The notes under the pieces are model-generated. The model saw nothing but the letters and a program-made list of their open reading frames with translations, did no database searches and had not been told where the DNA came from. Source: Anaerolineae bacterium (GTDB lineage Bacteria; Chloroflexota; Anaerolineae; JAFGEY01). Taken from it: a stretch of DNA of 22,250 nt. The stretch spans positions 1 to 22,250 of the forward strand of contig JAFGIE010000205.1 in NCBI GenBank assembly GCA_016929775.1, written 5' to 3'. Below, one piece after another: positions 7,863 through 15,394 of this stretch (its first letter is position 1; the number at the start of each line of letters is the position of its first letter). A program made the translations under genes and the position numbers.

Positions 7863-8621
7863 ATGCAGGCCTATGGCCCCGCGTTTGCGCGGGTGTACAA
7901 TGAGCGCTGGGCATTTTTCGCCGAACGGGTCGCGCCGGCGATCCGGGCCTTCTACGAGAGCACGCCGGGGGGCGCAGACGACCGCACGCTGCTCGACGTG
8001 TGCTGTGGCACGGGCCAACTGGCGGCGCACTTGTTGGCGCACGGCTACCGCGTGACGGGCATCGACCTCTCGCCGCACATGCTGCGCTATGCGCGCCAGA
8101 ACACGGCGCCCTATGTCGCGCGCGGAGCGGCGCGCTTTTTCGAGGCGGACGCGGCATCGTTCACGGTCGACGGGTCGTTTGGGCTGGCGGTCTCGACGTT
8201 CGACTCGCTGAACCACCTCCCCGATCGCGAAGCGCTGCGCGGCTGTTTTGGCTCGGTCTTCGCCCTGCTGCGCGCCGGCGGGTTCTTTGTCTTTGACCTG
8301 AACACGCGCGCCGGGCTGCGCCGCTGGAACGGGATCAATGTGCGCGACATGCACGACGCGCTGATCATCGATCGCGGCGTCTACGACGAGGACGCGGGGC
8401 GGGCCTGGGTCCGGATCACGGGCTTTGTGCGCACCCAAGACGGGCTGTACGAGCGTTTCGATCAGACGGCGTACAATACGGCGTTTGACATGGCGTGGGT
8501 CCGCGAGGCGCTGCTGAGCGGCGGGTGGCGCAGCGTCTACTTTTCCCAGGCCGAAGACCTGGGCATGCCGATCCCGTCGCCCGAGAGCCAGGATCGGGTG
8601 TTCGTGGTGGCGCGCAAGTGA
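7863..8621 (+). CDS. SAM-dependent methyltransferase (class I), first of two
   Basis: This 252-aa protein has a Rossmann-type SAM-binding fold. Motif I is LLDVCCGTGQLA (43-54), followed by GIDLSPHML (66-74) as the acidic strand-2 region and a DLNT segment after strand 4. The ATG at 7863 has GGGAGG five bases upstream. The longer open frame back to 7320 is a shadow of the transporter gene. Its stop overlaps the GTG of the next methyltransferase as GTGA. The 83-bp gap before it holds a 10-bp palindrome, CCCACGTGGG (7819-7828). The methyl acceptor is unknown. Confidence 0.87.
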   Translation: MQAYGPAFARVYNERWAFFAERVAPAIRAFYESTPGGADDRTLLDVCCGTGQLAAHLLAHGYRVTGIDLSPHMLRYARQNTAPYVARGAARFFEADAASFTVDGSFGLAVSTFDSLNHLPDREALRGCFGSVFALLRAGGFFVFDLNTRAGLRRWNGINVRDMHDALIIDRGVYDEDAGRAWVRITGFVRTQDGLYERFDQTAYNTAFDMAWVREALLSGGWRSVYFSQAEDLGMPIPSPESQDRVFVVARK

Positions 8622-9436
8622 GGGGAAGCCCGCTCGACTATGACGAGGTCGCCGCTGTCTATGCGCGGCACCGGCAGGTGCACCCGGACGTGCTCGCCGC
8701 GCTTTGCGATAGGGTGCGGGCGCAGGGACCTCCACCGGCGGTACGGGTGCTCGAAGTCGGCTGTGGGACAGGGAACTATGTGCGCGCCCTGCGCACACAG
8801 CTGGACTGCCCGGCGTGGGGCCTCGACCCGTCGATCGCGATGCTGGCTCAGGCCCGGGCGCGCGATGCAGACGTCGCGTGGCAGGTCGGGCGCGCCGAGG
8901 CGCTGCCCTATGCGGGCGCACGTTTTGACATGGTCTACTCGGTCGACGTGATCCACCACGTCGCGGACCGGGCGGCGACCATGCGCGAGGCGTACCGCGT
9001 GCTCGACGCGGGAGGTTGGATCTGCACGGCGACCGATTCGGCTTGGATCATCCGCCACCGGGCGCCGCTCTCGACCTACTTTCCGGAGACGGTGCCGCTG
9101 GAGCTAGCGCGCTATCCGCGGATCGCAGTCCTGGAGGAGATGATGGCGGCGGCAGGCTTTGGGCGTGCGGAGACGCGCACGGTCTCTTGTGCGTACGAGA
9201 CGACGGCGATCGACGCGTACCGCGCGCGCGCCTTTTCGGCGCTGCACCTGATCTCGGACGCGGCGTTCGCACGCGGGCTAGCGCGCATGGAGCGCGACCT
9301 GGCCCACGGGCCGATCCGGTGTGTGGCGCGCTACACGCTCTTGTGGGGGAGAAAAAAGATGACGTCACTGCCGCCACCTCCTGGTGTTATCACCTGTAAG
9401 AGCAAACCAGGAGGAGAGAAATGCGCTACAAAGTGA
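8618..9436 (+). CDS. SAM-dependent methyltransferase (class I), second of two
   Basis: This 272-aa protein has motif I VLEVGCGTGNYV (44-55), GLDPSIAML as the next SAM contact, and YSVDVIHHV as the strand-4 region, typical of UbiE/MenG-like methyltransferases. The GTG at 8618 overlaps the previous stop. Upstream in-frame codons to 8495 lie inside the first methyltransferase. The recognisable domain ends near LLWGRKK. The last 25 or so residues (MTSLPPP onward) run through a hairpin and 16 bases into the lipid kinase gene. This odd tail probably reflects translational coupling rather than a functional extension. It is only weakly similar to its upstream neighbour. Confidence 0.85.
   Translation: MRGSPLDYDEVAAVYARHRQVHPDVLAALCDRVRAQGPPPAVRVLEVGCGTGNYVRALRTQLDCPAWGLDPSIAMLAQARARDADVAWQVGRAEALPYAGARFDMVYSVDVIHHVADRAATMREAYRVLDAGGWICTATDSAWIIRHRAPLSTYFPETVPLELARYPRIAVLEEMMAAAGFGRAETRTVSCAYETTAIDAYRARAFSALHLISDAAFARGLARMERDLAHGPIRCVARYTLLWGRKKMTSLPPPPGVITCKSKPGGEKCATK
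9377..9414 (+). promoter_or_regulatory. Hairpin hiding the ribosome site of the lipid kinase gene
   Basis: CCTCCTGGT (9377-9385) is a perfect reverse complement of ACCAGGAGG (9406-9414), which contains the AGGAGG of the gene starting at 9421. The loop is 20 nt. A competing small hairpin, GGTG-TTAT-CACC (9383-9394), uses part of the same arm. Ribosomes translating the upstream methyltransferase to its stop at 9436 would melt the stem, so this looks like a coupling device. That role is inference. Confidence 0.65.
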
Positions 9437-10350
9437 TCGTCAATCCGATCGCCGGCAAGGGATACGCGGCACGCGCAGTCCCCCAGATCGAGTCACTGCT
9501 CCGCGAGCACGGGCTGGACTATGACCTGGTGCAGACGCAGTGGCCCGGCGAGGCGATCGACATCGCCCGCCAGGCAGTGCTCGACGGCTATGACACGATC
9601 GTCGCCGCCGGGGGCGATGGGACGTACCAAGAGGTCGTGAATGGCATGCTGAGCAGCACGCCCGACGCGAGCGTCAACGGGCACGTGATCGGCACACTGG
9701 GCATCCTGCCGGTCGGGTCGGGATGTGACCTGAGCTGGGCTGTGGGCACGCCGAGCGACCTGCCCGAGGCATGCGCGCAGCTGGCGCGCCACGAGACGCG
9801 CGTGATCGACGTGGCGCGGCTCACGATCGACGGCGAGACGCGCTTCTTTGACAACACGCTCGGGATCGGGTTCGAGGGCGTGGTCAACGTCGAGGCGAGC
9901 AAGGTGCGCTTCCTGCGCGGCATGGCGCTCTATCTCCCGGTCGTGCTCAAGTCGATCTTTCTCACGCTCAAGCCGGTCCAAGCCACGATCAGCTACCAGG
10001 TCGACGGAGAGGCCCATTCCGAGCAGGGCACCTATCTCATGGTCGACGTGTGCAACGGCTCGCGCGCCGGGGGAGCGTTCTTTGTCGCGCCGCACGCCCA
10101 ACCCGACGACGGATTGCTCGACATCTGCGTCGTGGAAGACATCCCGCGCATGCGGATGTTGGCCCTGCTGCCCCACTTCTTGCGGGGCACGCACACCGGG
10201 CAGGCGGACGTCAAGAGCTATCGCGCCACACAGATCCGGATCGAGTCGAACGGGGGGCTGATGGCGCACGCGGATGGGGAGCTGGTCTGCACGAACGCCA
10301 GCTCCATCGAGTGTGAGATCCTGCCGCACAAAATCCGCGTCATCGGCTAG
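9421..10350 (+). CDS. Diacylglycerol kinase-family lipid kinase (DagK/YegS-like)
   Basis: This 309-aa protein belongs to the soluble lipid kinase family, which phosphorylates diacylglycerol, sphingoid bases or related lipids at the membrane with ATP. It starts with the family sequence VIVNPIAGKG. It carries the nucleotide-binding AAGGDGTYQEVVNG (GGDGT at 64-68) and PVGSGCD (97-103). In most relatives that last motif is G-[ST]-x-N-D; here Cys102 replaces Asn, a small deviation. The start has AGGAGGAG a few bases upstream within a hairpin. The TAG stop lies in the palindrome CGGCTAGCCG, which begins a 59-bp tandem repeat. It is the last gene of the plus-strand run. Confidence 0.88.
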   Translation: MRYKVIVNPIAGKGYAARAVPQIESLLREHGLDYDLVQTQWPGEAIDIARQAVLDGYDTIVAAGGDGTYQEVVNGMLSSTPDASVNGHVIGTLGILPVGSGCDLSWAVGTPSDLPEACAQLARHETRVIDVARLTIDGETRFFDNTLGIGFEGVVNVEASKVRFLRGMALYLPVVLKSIFLTLKPVQATISYQVDGEAHSEQGTYLMVDVCNGSRAGGAFFVAPHAQPDDGLLDICVVEDIPRMRMLALLPHFLRGTHTGQADVKSYRATQIRIESNGGLMAHADGELVCTNASSIECEILPHKIRVIG

Positions 10351-10485
10351 CCGTTCGATCCCGGCGGCGCCGCACAAGATCCGGGCGCACCCCGGTGCGC
10401 AGCGGCTAGCCGTTCGCTCCCGGCGGCGCCGCACAAGATCCGGGCGCACCCCGGTGCGCAGCGGCTAGCCGCGCGCCCAGCGGCG
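10344..10485. repeat. 59-bp tandem repeat between convergent genes
   Basis: Unit 1 (10344-10402) and unit 2 (10403-10461) are identical except one base. A partial third unit begins at 10462 with CGGCTAGCCG and drifts away within about 25 bp. Each full unit contains three palindromes: CGGCTAGCCG, GCGGCGCCGC and GCGCACC-CC-GGTGCGC. The stop codons of both flanking genes (dagK-like on plus at 10350, IIB-like on minus at 10465) fall in copies of CGGCTAGCCG. Stacked GC hairpins between convergent genes suggest a bidirectional transcription stop, although there is no T-run. Confidence 0.85.
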
Positions 10486-10995
10486 CCGCACCTCGGCCCA
10501 CGGGAGGGCAGGATCGTCGGGCGTCGGCTGGAACGCGATCTGCACCCCCTGCCCTGCCAACCCGTCGAGCGCGGCGACGTCGGCGGCGGTGAGCGCGATC
10601 GCCCGCACCACGCGCCGTGCCCCCGGCGACCACGCCAGGTTGCCGACGATCAGGTGCGTCAGGGGCGCGCCCCCGGCGACGAGTTCCTGCGCCGACCCGA
10701 GCCCGCGCAGGAGGAGCAGGCGCCCGCCGCCCCCCGCCCCCTCGCGCAGGCGCCCCAGCGCAGCCGCGACCGAGAGGATGTCGACCCGCACGCCGGGCGG
10801 CGCCGCCAGGCGCAGCGCATCGCACAGGTAGGGCTCGCCCGCCACGCCATCGTCCACGACCCAGATCGCCCGGTAGCCCAGGTGGCGGCGCCACGCCACG
10901 GTCACCTGCCCGTGGATCAGGCGATCGTCCACCCGTACCCAGAGCGGCTGATCCGGTCTTGTCCCGCTCTCTTGCACGCTGCCCGGGTCAGTCAC
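10465..10995 (-). CDS. Orphan PTS mannose-family IIB-like protein
   Basis: This 176-aa protein resembles IIB domains of the mannose/fructose/sorbose PTS family. The diagnostic segment is VRVDDRLIHGQV (20-31), in which His28 corresponds to the phosphorylated histidine. The start is GTG at 10995 with GGGAGGG upstream. The first 16 or so residues are a variable lead before the domain. No IIA, IIC, IID, HPr or EI gene is in the window. It may therefore be a regulatory or repurposed domain rather than a sugar transporter part. It ends within the 59-bp repeat. Confidence 0.78.
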   Translation of the reverse strand: MTDPGSVQESGTRPDQPLWVRVDDRLIHGQVTVAWRRHLGYRAIWVVDDGVAGEPYLCDALRLAAPPGVRVDILSVAAALGRLREGAGGGGRLLLLRGLGSAQELVAGGAPLTHLIVGNLAWSPGARRVVRAIALTAADVAALDGLAGQGVQIAFQPTPDDPALPWAEVRRRWARG

Positions 10996-11086
10996 CGGTC
11001 ACCCTCCCTGTCTCCCCTGCGGCAGGCGCCTCCCCGCACGTGTCAGCCACACGTCAGCGCACTGTCGGGATGCCGCGCGCGGCGTG

Positions 11087-11095
11087 TGGTATACT
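11087..11095 (+). promoter_or_regulatory. Extended -10 promoter of the 53-aa membrane protein gene
   Basis: TGGTATACT: TATACT at 11090-11095 preceded by the extended -10 motif TGn. No good -35 is present at 16-18 bp. The site is about 50 bases upstream of a start codon that has an excellent ribosome site. Confidence 0.55.
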
Positions 11096-11144
11096 CGTGG
11101 GCGAACGTGCCATAGACCCGCATCGATCGAAAAAGGAGCGCACA

Positions 11145-11306
11145 ATGGCAGACTCACAGCGAACGGTCAAGGTCCAAGGCGACATCATCGGGGCCCTGTG
11201 GTTCATCGGTTGGCTGTTCACGATGGCGTACGCCAACCTGGTGTGGTGGCAGGCCCTGCTCGCCGTGATCCTCTGGCCCTGGTACCTGGGCAACGCCGTC
11301 GGCTAG
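11145..11306 (+). CDS. Small two-helix membrane protein, 53 aa, unknown function
   Basis: I do not recognise a family. The protein has a polar start (about 1-12, with VKVQGD), then two hydrophobic stretches rich in Trp (about 13-30 and 34-50) that end in WPWYLGNAVG. It should be a small hairpin membrane protein. Support for a real gene is strong despite the size: AAGGAG seven bases before the ATG, an extended -10 about 50 bases upstream, and membrane-like composition that a random GC-rich frame would not give. The TAG stop lies in GGCTAGCC. It is transcribed alone, divergent from the IIB-like gene and convergent with the glycosylase gene. Confidence 0.8.
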   Translation: MADSQRTVKVQGDIIGALWFIGWLFTMAYANLVWWQALLAVILWPWYLGNAVG

Positions 11307-11379
11307 CCTGCGGGGTGCGACGGGGGTCCGCGCCTGTGGTCCGGCGCGAACGCTCGGCGCACACCTTGCCCTAGCCGAG

Positions 11380-12627
11380 TCAGGCGCTGCGCGCGGCGGC
11401 GCCGGGGTGCGACCTACCCGCCGCCGAGAGGGCACGCCGCAGCGGTCCGGCGAACGAGGCGGGCGCGGTTGCCTCGACCACCACGTCCTCGCAGCCGCAA
11501 AAGCGCGCAAAGGCCCACATGCGCGGGGCAAGCGCCGCCGCGAGGGGCGCCTCGTCGGTCACGCCCGGCTCCAGGTGCAGTTTGCGGGCCAACAGGCAGC
11601 GCGATCGCCGGTCCGCCTTGGCATCCATGCGCCCGACAAAGGATGCGCCCCACAGCAGCGGCAGGCAAAAGTAGCCGTACTGGCGCTGCGCCGCCGGGGT
11701 ATAGGCCTCCAGCTTGTACTCAAAGCCAAACATCGCGGCGAGCCAGCGCCGGCGGATCACCAAGCTGTCAAAGGGCGAGAGGATGTGCAGTTGCCGCTCC
11801 GGCGGCGCCCCGTCGCCGACCTGGGCCAACACGGAGGCGAGGGCGCAGTAGGTCGTCCCATCCATGCCATCGATCTGGAACAGCACGACCTCGCCCTCCT
11901 CCGCCATCGCGCGGACGGTCCCCTCCTCCACATCGGCGCTGCCCCACTGCCGCAAGCGGATCCCGTCGATCGGGGCAAACCCGTACGCGCCCAACGCCCG
12001 CCGCACCCGGAAGCGCGCCACCTCGTCCGCCGTTGGCTCGCGCGTGTCCACGTCCGGGGGCAGGACGCGTTCGCGCAGGTCATAGATGCGCTGAAAGTTG
12101 CGTCGCTCGGCGACCATGAGCTCCCCGCAGTCAAACAGGACCTCCAGGGCGCGCTTGGCGGGCTTCCAGTCCCACCAGCCGCCGCGCACGAACCCCTCGG
12201 GCGCCTGAAAGTCGCGCGAGCCCAACGGTCCCTCGTCGCGGATGCGGCCCATGACCTGGTCCACCAGCTCGCGGTGCGCGTCCACCCACGCCCGGGTGCG
12301 GGGGCGGCGCGCGGCAGCGCGCATGGACGGCAGGTAAAAGCGGTAGTGGCTCATGGGTAGGACGGACATGGCGCTCGCCCACCACTCAAAGACGCGCCGG
12401 TCCACTGCCTGGAGGGCGTGCAGCATGTGCGGCGCATAGTCGGCGCACCGCACCCAGAGGGTGTGGTGGTGCGCGCGTTGGACGACGGCGATCGTGTCGA
12501 TCTGGACATAGCCGAGCCGCTCGATCGCCTGGGCCACGCCTTCCTTGTCTGCGGGCAGGTCCCACTGCCCGTCGAGCCCCTGGCAGTACAGGGCCAGGCG
12601 CCGCGCGTGTGCGCGCGAGATGTGCAT
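11380..12627 (-). CDS. YcaQ/AlkX-like winged-helix DNA glycosylase (HTH_42 family)
   Basis: This 415-aa protein belongs to the winged-helix family that includes E. coli YcaQ (AlkX) and Streptomyces AlkZ. These excise alkylated bases and unhook DNA interstrand crosslinks. The catalytic region is GYVQIDTIAVVQRAHHHTLW. Its QID (42-44) is the Q-x-D form seen in YcaQ-like enzymes, as opposed to Q-x-Q in AlkZ. The length is as expected for the family. The ATG at 12627 has GGAGGAGG upstream. The frame continues to 12726, but that part lies in the promoter. It is monocistronic, with its promoter interleaved with that of the divergent GH31 gene. It likely protects against genotoxic alkylation. Confidence 0.87.
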   Translation of the reverse strand: MHISRAHARRLALYCQGLDGQWDLPADKEGVAQAIERLGYVQIDTIAVVQRAHHHTLWVRCADYAPHMLHALQAVDRRVFEWWASAMSVLPMSHYRFYLPSMRAAARRPRTRAWVDAHRELVDQVMGRIRDEGPLGSRDFQAPEGFVRGGWWDWKPAKRALEVLFDCGELMVAERRNFQRIYDLRERVLPPDVDTREPTADEVARFRVRRALGAYGFAPIDGIRLRQWGSADVEEGTVRAMAEEGEVVLFQIDGMDGTTYCALASVLAQVGDGAPPERQLHILSPFDSLVIRRRWLAAMFGFEYKLEAYTPAAQRQYGYFCLPLLWGASFVGRMDAKADRRSRCLLARKLHLEPGVTDEAPLAAALAPRMWAFARFCGCEDVVVEATAPASFAGPLRRALSAAGRSHPGAAARSA

Positions 12628-12667
12628 CGGCCTCCTCCGTCGATCCGCGCCCCGTCCCCCGGGGGGT

Positions 12668-12696
12668 ATGATAGCGCAAGGGGACTGTGGCGTCAA
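12668..12696 (-). promoter_or_regulatory. sigma70-type promoter of the YcaQ-like gene
   Basis: Minus strand TTGACG (12696-12691), 17 bp, TATCAT (12673-12668). It lies about 40 bp upstream of the start at 12627. Its -35 overlaps the region where the divergent GH31 promoter needs its own -35. Confidence 0.7.
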
Positions 12697-12707
12697 CTGG
12701 GGATGTA

Positions 12708-12716
12708 TGGTACAAT
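12708..12716 (+). promoter_or_regulatory. Extended -10 promoter of the GH31 cluster
   Basis: TGGTACAAT: TACAAT at 12711-12716 with the extended -10 TGn. The -35 position (about 12688-12693) is poor. The start codon is about 45 bases after the expected transcription start. Confidence 0.6.
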
Positions 12717-12765
12717 CGTTGACCAACGGATCGATCGGACCATCCCGAGGAGGAACTCGAACGAC

Positions 12766-15384
12766 ATGGGCAACCTGTTGTCACGTGCGATCGAGGGGCT
12801 GCGCACCCTCGGCTTGCGCACGACGCTGCGCGCGGTCCTCTATCCGGCGCGCAAGCGGTACCACGAGGGCCGGTTCGCCGCCACGCGCGGCTTGCCGGAG
12901 CCGCGCAGCGCGCCGATCCAGGGCGCACTCTCGCTCCTGGCGCCGCGCGCCGAGGACGCGGACGCGCGCGCCGGCGCCGCGCCAAGCTATGCGTTCCCGG
13001 GGCGCGTCCTCGCCTGGCAGCGGCAGGCGCTGGAGAACGGCGCCCCGCAGCGCGTGATGCTGACGTGCGAGAACGCGATGGTCGAGATCGCCGTCCTGGC
13101 GCCCGACCTGGTGCGCGTGCGCGTCAGCCCCTCGGGCCAGCTGCCCGCCCCCTTTTCGTACGCCGTCGCCCACCCCGAGGGCGCGTGGCCTCCGCTCGAC
13201 CTGGCGGTCGACGCGGACGCGCAGTACCTGACGCTGCGCACGGCGCGGCTGCAGGTCAAGGTCGCGCTGGCGCACCTGTCGATCGCGTTCCTCGACCCGG
13301 GGGGCGCAGCGGTCTGCAGCGACGCGGCGGGCGCGGGCTGGGAACGGAACGGCGAGCGGGTCTTTTGCTGGAAAGAGATGCCGGCACACGAGCACATCTA
13401 TGGGCTGGGGCAAAAGACGGTCCCGCTCGACAAGCGGGGTCGGACGTTTGAGATGTGGAACTATGACCCACAGGTCTACGATCCGGGCGACGACCCGATC
13501 TACACCAACATCCCGTTCTACGTGGGGCTCGTCGACGGGCGCGCCTATGGGCTGTTTTACGACAACACGGCGCGCGCGCGCTTTGACTTTGGCCTGCACA
13601 CCCCCGGGATCGCGCGATTCGAAGCCGAGTGCGGCGAGCTGCGCTACTACTACTTCTATGGCCCTGCGCTGGGCGACGTCCTCGACCGCTACACCCAGCT
13701 GACCGGGCGCATGGCGATGCCGCCGCTGTGGGCCTTGGGCTACCACCAGATGCGGTGGAGCTATACGCCCGACGCCCGGGTGCGCGAGGTAGCGCAGGGC
13801 TTTCGCGCGCGCGCGATCCCGTGCGACGCGATCCACCTGGACATCGACTATATGGACGGCTACCGCTGCTTCACCTGGGACCCCGAGGGCTTCCCCGATC
13901 CAGGGCAGTTGGTCGCCGACCTGCACGCCGACGGGTTCCGGGTCGTGGCAATGATCGACCCCGGCATCAAGGCGGACCGCACCTATGCCGTCTGCCGCGA
14001 GGGGCTCAAACGGGGCGCGTTCTGCACCTACCCCGACGGCAGCCTGTACAGCGGTCCGGTGTGGGCGGGCGAGTCGTACTTTGCCGACTATACCTCCCCG
14101 GCTGTGCGCGCGTGGTGGGGCGCCTGCTACCAGGACATGGTCGAGCTCGGGGTGGACGGGTTCCTGAACGACATGAACGAGCCCACCGTCTTTGGGCACG
14201 CGGGCGACACCTTTCCCAGCGCCGTCCGCCACGACTGGGAGGGACAGGGCGCCGACCACCGCCTGGCGCACAACGTGTACGGCATGCTGATGGCGCGCGC
14301 CACGGCGGAGGGGCTGCGCGCCCTGCGCCCGCAGGAGCGCCCGTTCCTGATCGCGCGATCGCTGTGGGCTGGCGCCCAGCGCTACAGCGCGCACTGGTTG
14401 GGCGACAACCGCAGCGACTGGGCGAGCCTGGGCAACGTGCTCCCGCTGGCGCTCAACATGGGCCTGAGCGGGATCGCCTTCACCGGGCCCGACACCGGCG
14501 GCTTTAGCGGCTCGCCCGACGGTGAGCTGCTGATCCGGTGGAACCAGATGAGCGCGTTCCTGCCCCTCTTTCGCAACCACACAGCCAAGCACACGTCCGA
14601 CCAGGAGCCGTGGGCCTTTGGCGAGTCGTGCGAGCGGATCAGCCGCCAAGCGATCGCCCTGCGCTACCACATGCTGCCCTACCTGTATACCGCCTGCTGG
14701 CAGGCGGCGCAGCGCGGGCTGCCGATCGCCCGCCCGCTGGCGCTGGCTTTCCAGGACGACCCGCACGCCGCCGCGATCGACGACACGTTCATGTGCGGCG
14801 ACGCGCTGCTGGTGGCGCCCGTCACCGAGCGCGGCGCGACCTCCCGGCGCCTGTACATCCCGCGCGGACGGTGGATCGACTGGTGGACCGGGCGGCACAC
14901 CGCAGGCCCACAGATCACGCGCCTCGACGCGCCGATCCATCGCATTCCGCTCCTGGTCCGCGCGGGGAGCGCGATCCCGGCATGGCCCGCCATGCAGCAC
15001 ACGGGCGAGCGCCCGGTGGACGTGCTGATCCTGCACCTGTTCCCGGGCACGGCGACCTCATGGCTGTACGAAGACGACGGGCACAGCACAGCCTTCCAGA
15101 CGGGCGCGTGCCGCGTGACCCGCCTAGACTGTACGCTGGAGCGGGGCAACGCGGGCGCCGCCGCCCAGCTGCGCGTGGCGCGCAGCACAGAGGGCCGATA
15201 CCAGCCTGCCTACGACCGGGTCCGCGTGCACGTGCACGGGTTGGGGGCGGCGCCCGAGGCGCTGCACGTCGACGATGCGCCCCTCTCCCCTGCCGAGGCG
15301 CAGTATGACGCCGACACGCGGACGTACACTTTTGAGACGCGCCCGTTCGACAGCGTGGCGCTGACCCTGGCACACAAAGGCTAG
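12766..15384 (+). CDS. Glycoside hydrolase family 31 alpha-glucosidase
   Basis: GH31 enzymes release alpha-linked glucose (or xylose) from the non-reducing end by a retaining mechanism. The 872-aa protein has HLDIDYMDGYRCFTWDPEGF in the barrel, the nucleophile signature FLNDMNEP (Asp469) and the acid/base region LGDNRSDW (Asp547). In many relatives the residue two before the nucleophile's Asn is Trp or Phe; here it is Leu. An N-terminal helical lead of about 75 aa precedes the beta-sandwich, and I see no signal peptide, so it is probably cytoplasmic. The ATG at 12766 has AGGAGG 12 bases upstream, a rather long gap. It heads a three-gene cluster with 10-bp and 6-bp gaps. Confidence 0.93.
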   Translation: MGNLLSRAIEGLRTLGLRTTLRAVLYPARKRYHEGRFAATRGLPEPRSAPIQGALSLLAPRAEDADARAGAAPSYAFPGRVLAWQRQALENGAPQRVMLTCENAMVEIAVLAPDLVRVRVSPSGQLPAPFSYAVAHPEGAWPPLDLAVDADAQYLTLRTARLQVKVALAHLSIAFLDPGGAAVCSDAAGAGWERNGERVFCWKEMPAHEHIYGLGQKTVPLDKRGRTFEMWNYDPQVYDPGDDPIYTNIPFYVGLVDGRAYGLFYDNTARARFDFGLHTPGIARFEAECGELRYYYFYGPALGDVLDRYTQLTGRMAMPPLWALGYHQMRWSYTPDARVREVAQGFRARAIPCDAIHLDIDYMDGYRCFTWDPEGFPDPGQLVADLHADGFRVVAMIDPGIKADRTYAVCREGLKRGAFCTYPDGSLYSGPVWAGESYFADYTSPAVRAWWGACYQDMVELGVDGFLNDMNEPTVFGHAGDTFPSAVRHDWEGQGADHRLAHNVYGMLMARATAEGLRALRPQERPFLIARSLWAGAQRYSAHWLGDNRSDWASLGNVLPLALNMGLSGIAFTGPDTGGFSGSPDGELLIRWNQMSAFLPLFRNHTAKHTSDQEPWAFGESCERISRQAIALRYHMLPYLYTACWQAAQRGLPIARPLALAFQDDPHAAAIDDTFMCGDALLVAPVTERGATSRRLYIPRGRWIDWWTGRHTAGPQITRLDAPIHRIPLLVRAGSAIPAWPAMQHTGERPVDVLILHLFPGTATSWLYEDDGHSTAFQTGACRVTRLDCTLERGNAGAAAQLRVARSTEGRYQPAYDRVRVHVHGLGAAPEALHVDDAPLSPAEAQYDADTRTYTFETRPFDSVALTLAHKG

Positions 15385-15394
15385 AACAGAGACG

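Noticed and set aside
5587..8157. 856-aa minus-strand open frame
   Set aside because: It is an Arg/Pro/Ala-rich antisense shadow over the permease, NUDIX, transporter and methyltransferase genes, with no ribosome site or recognisable domain.
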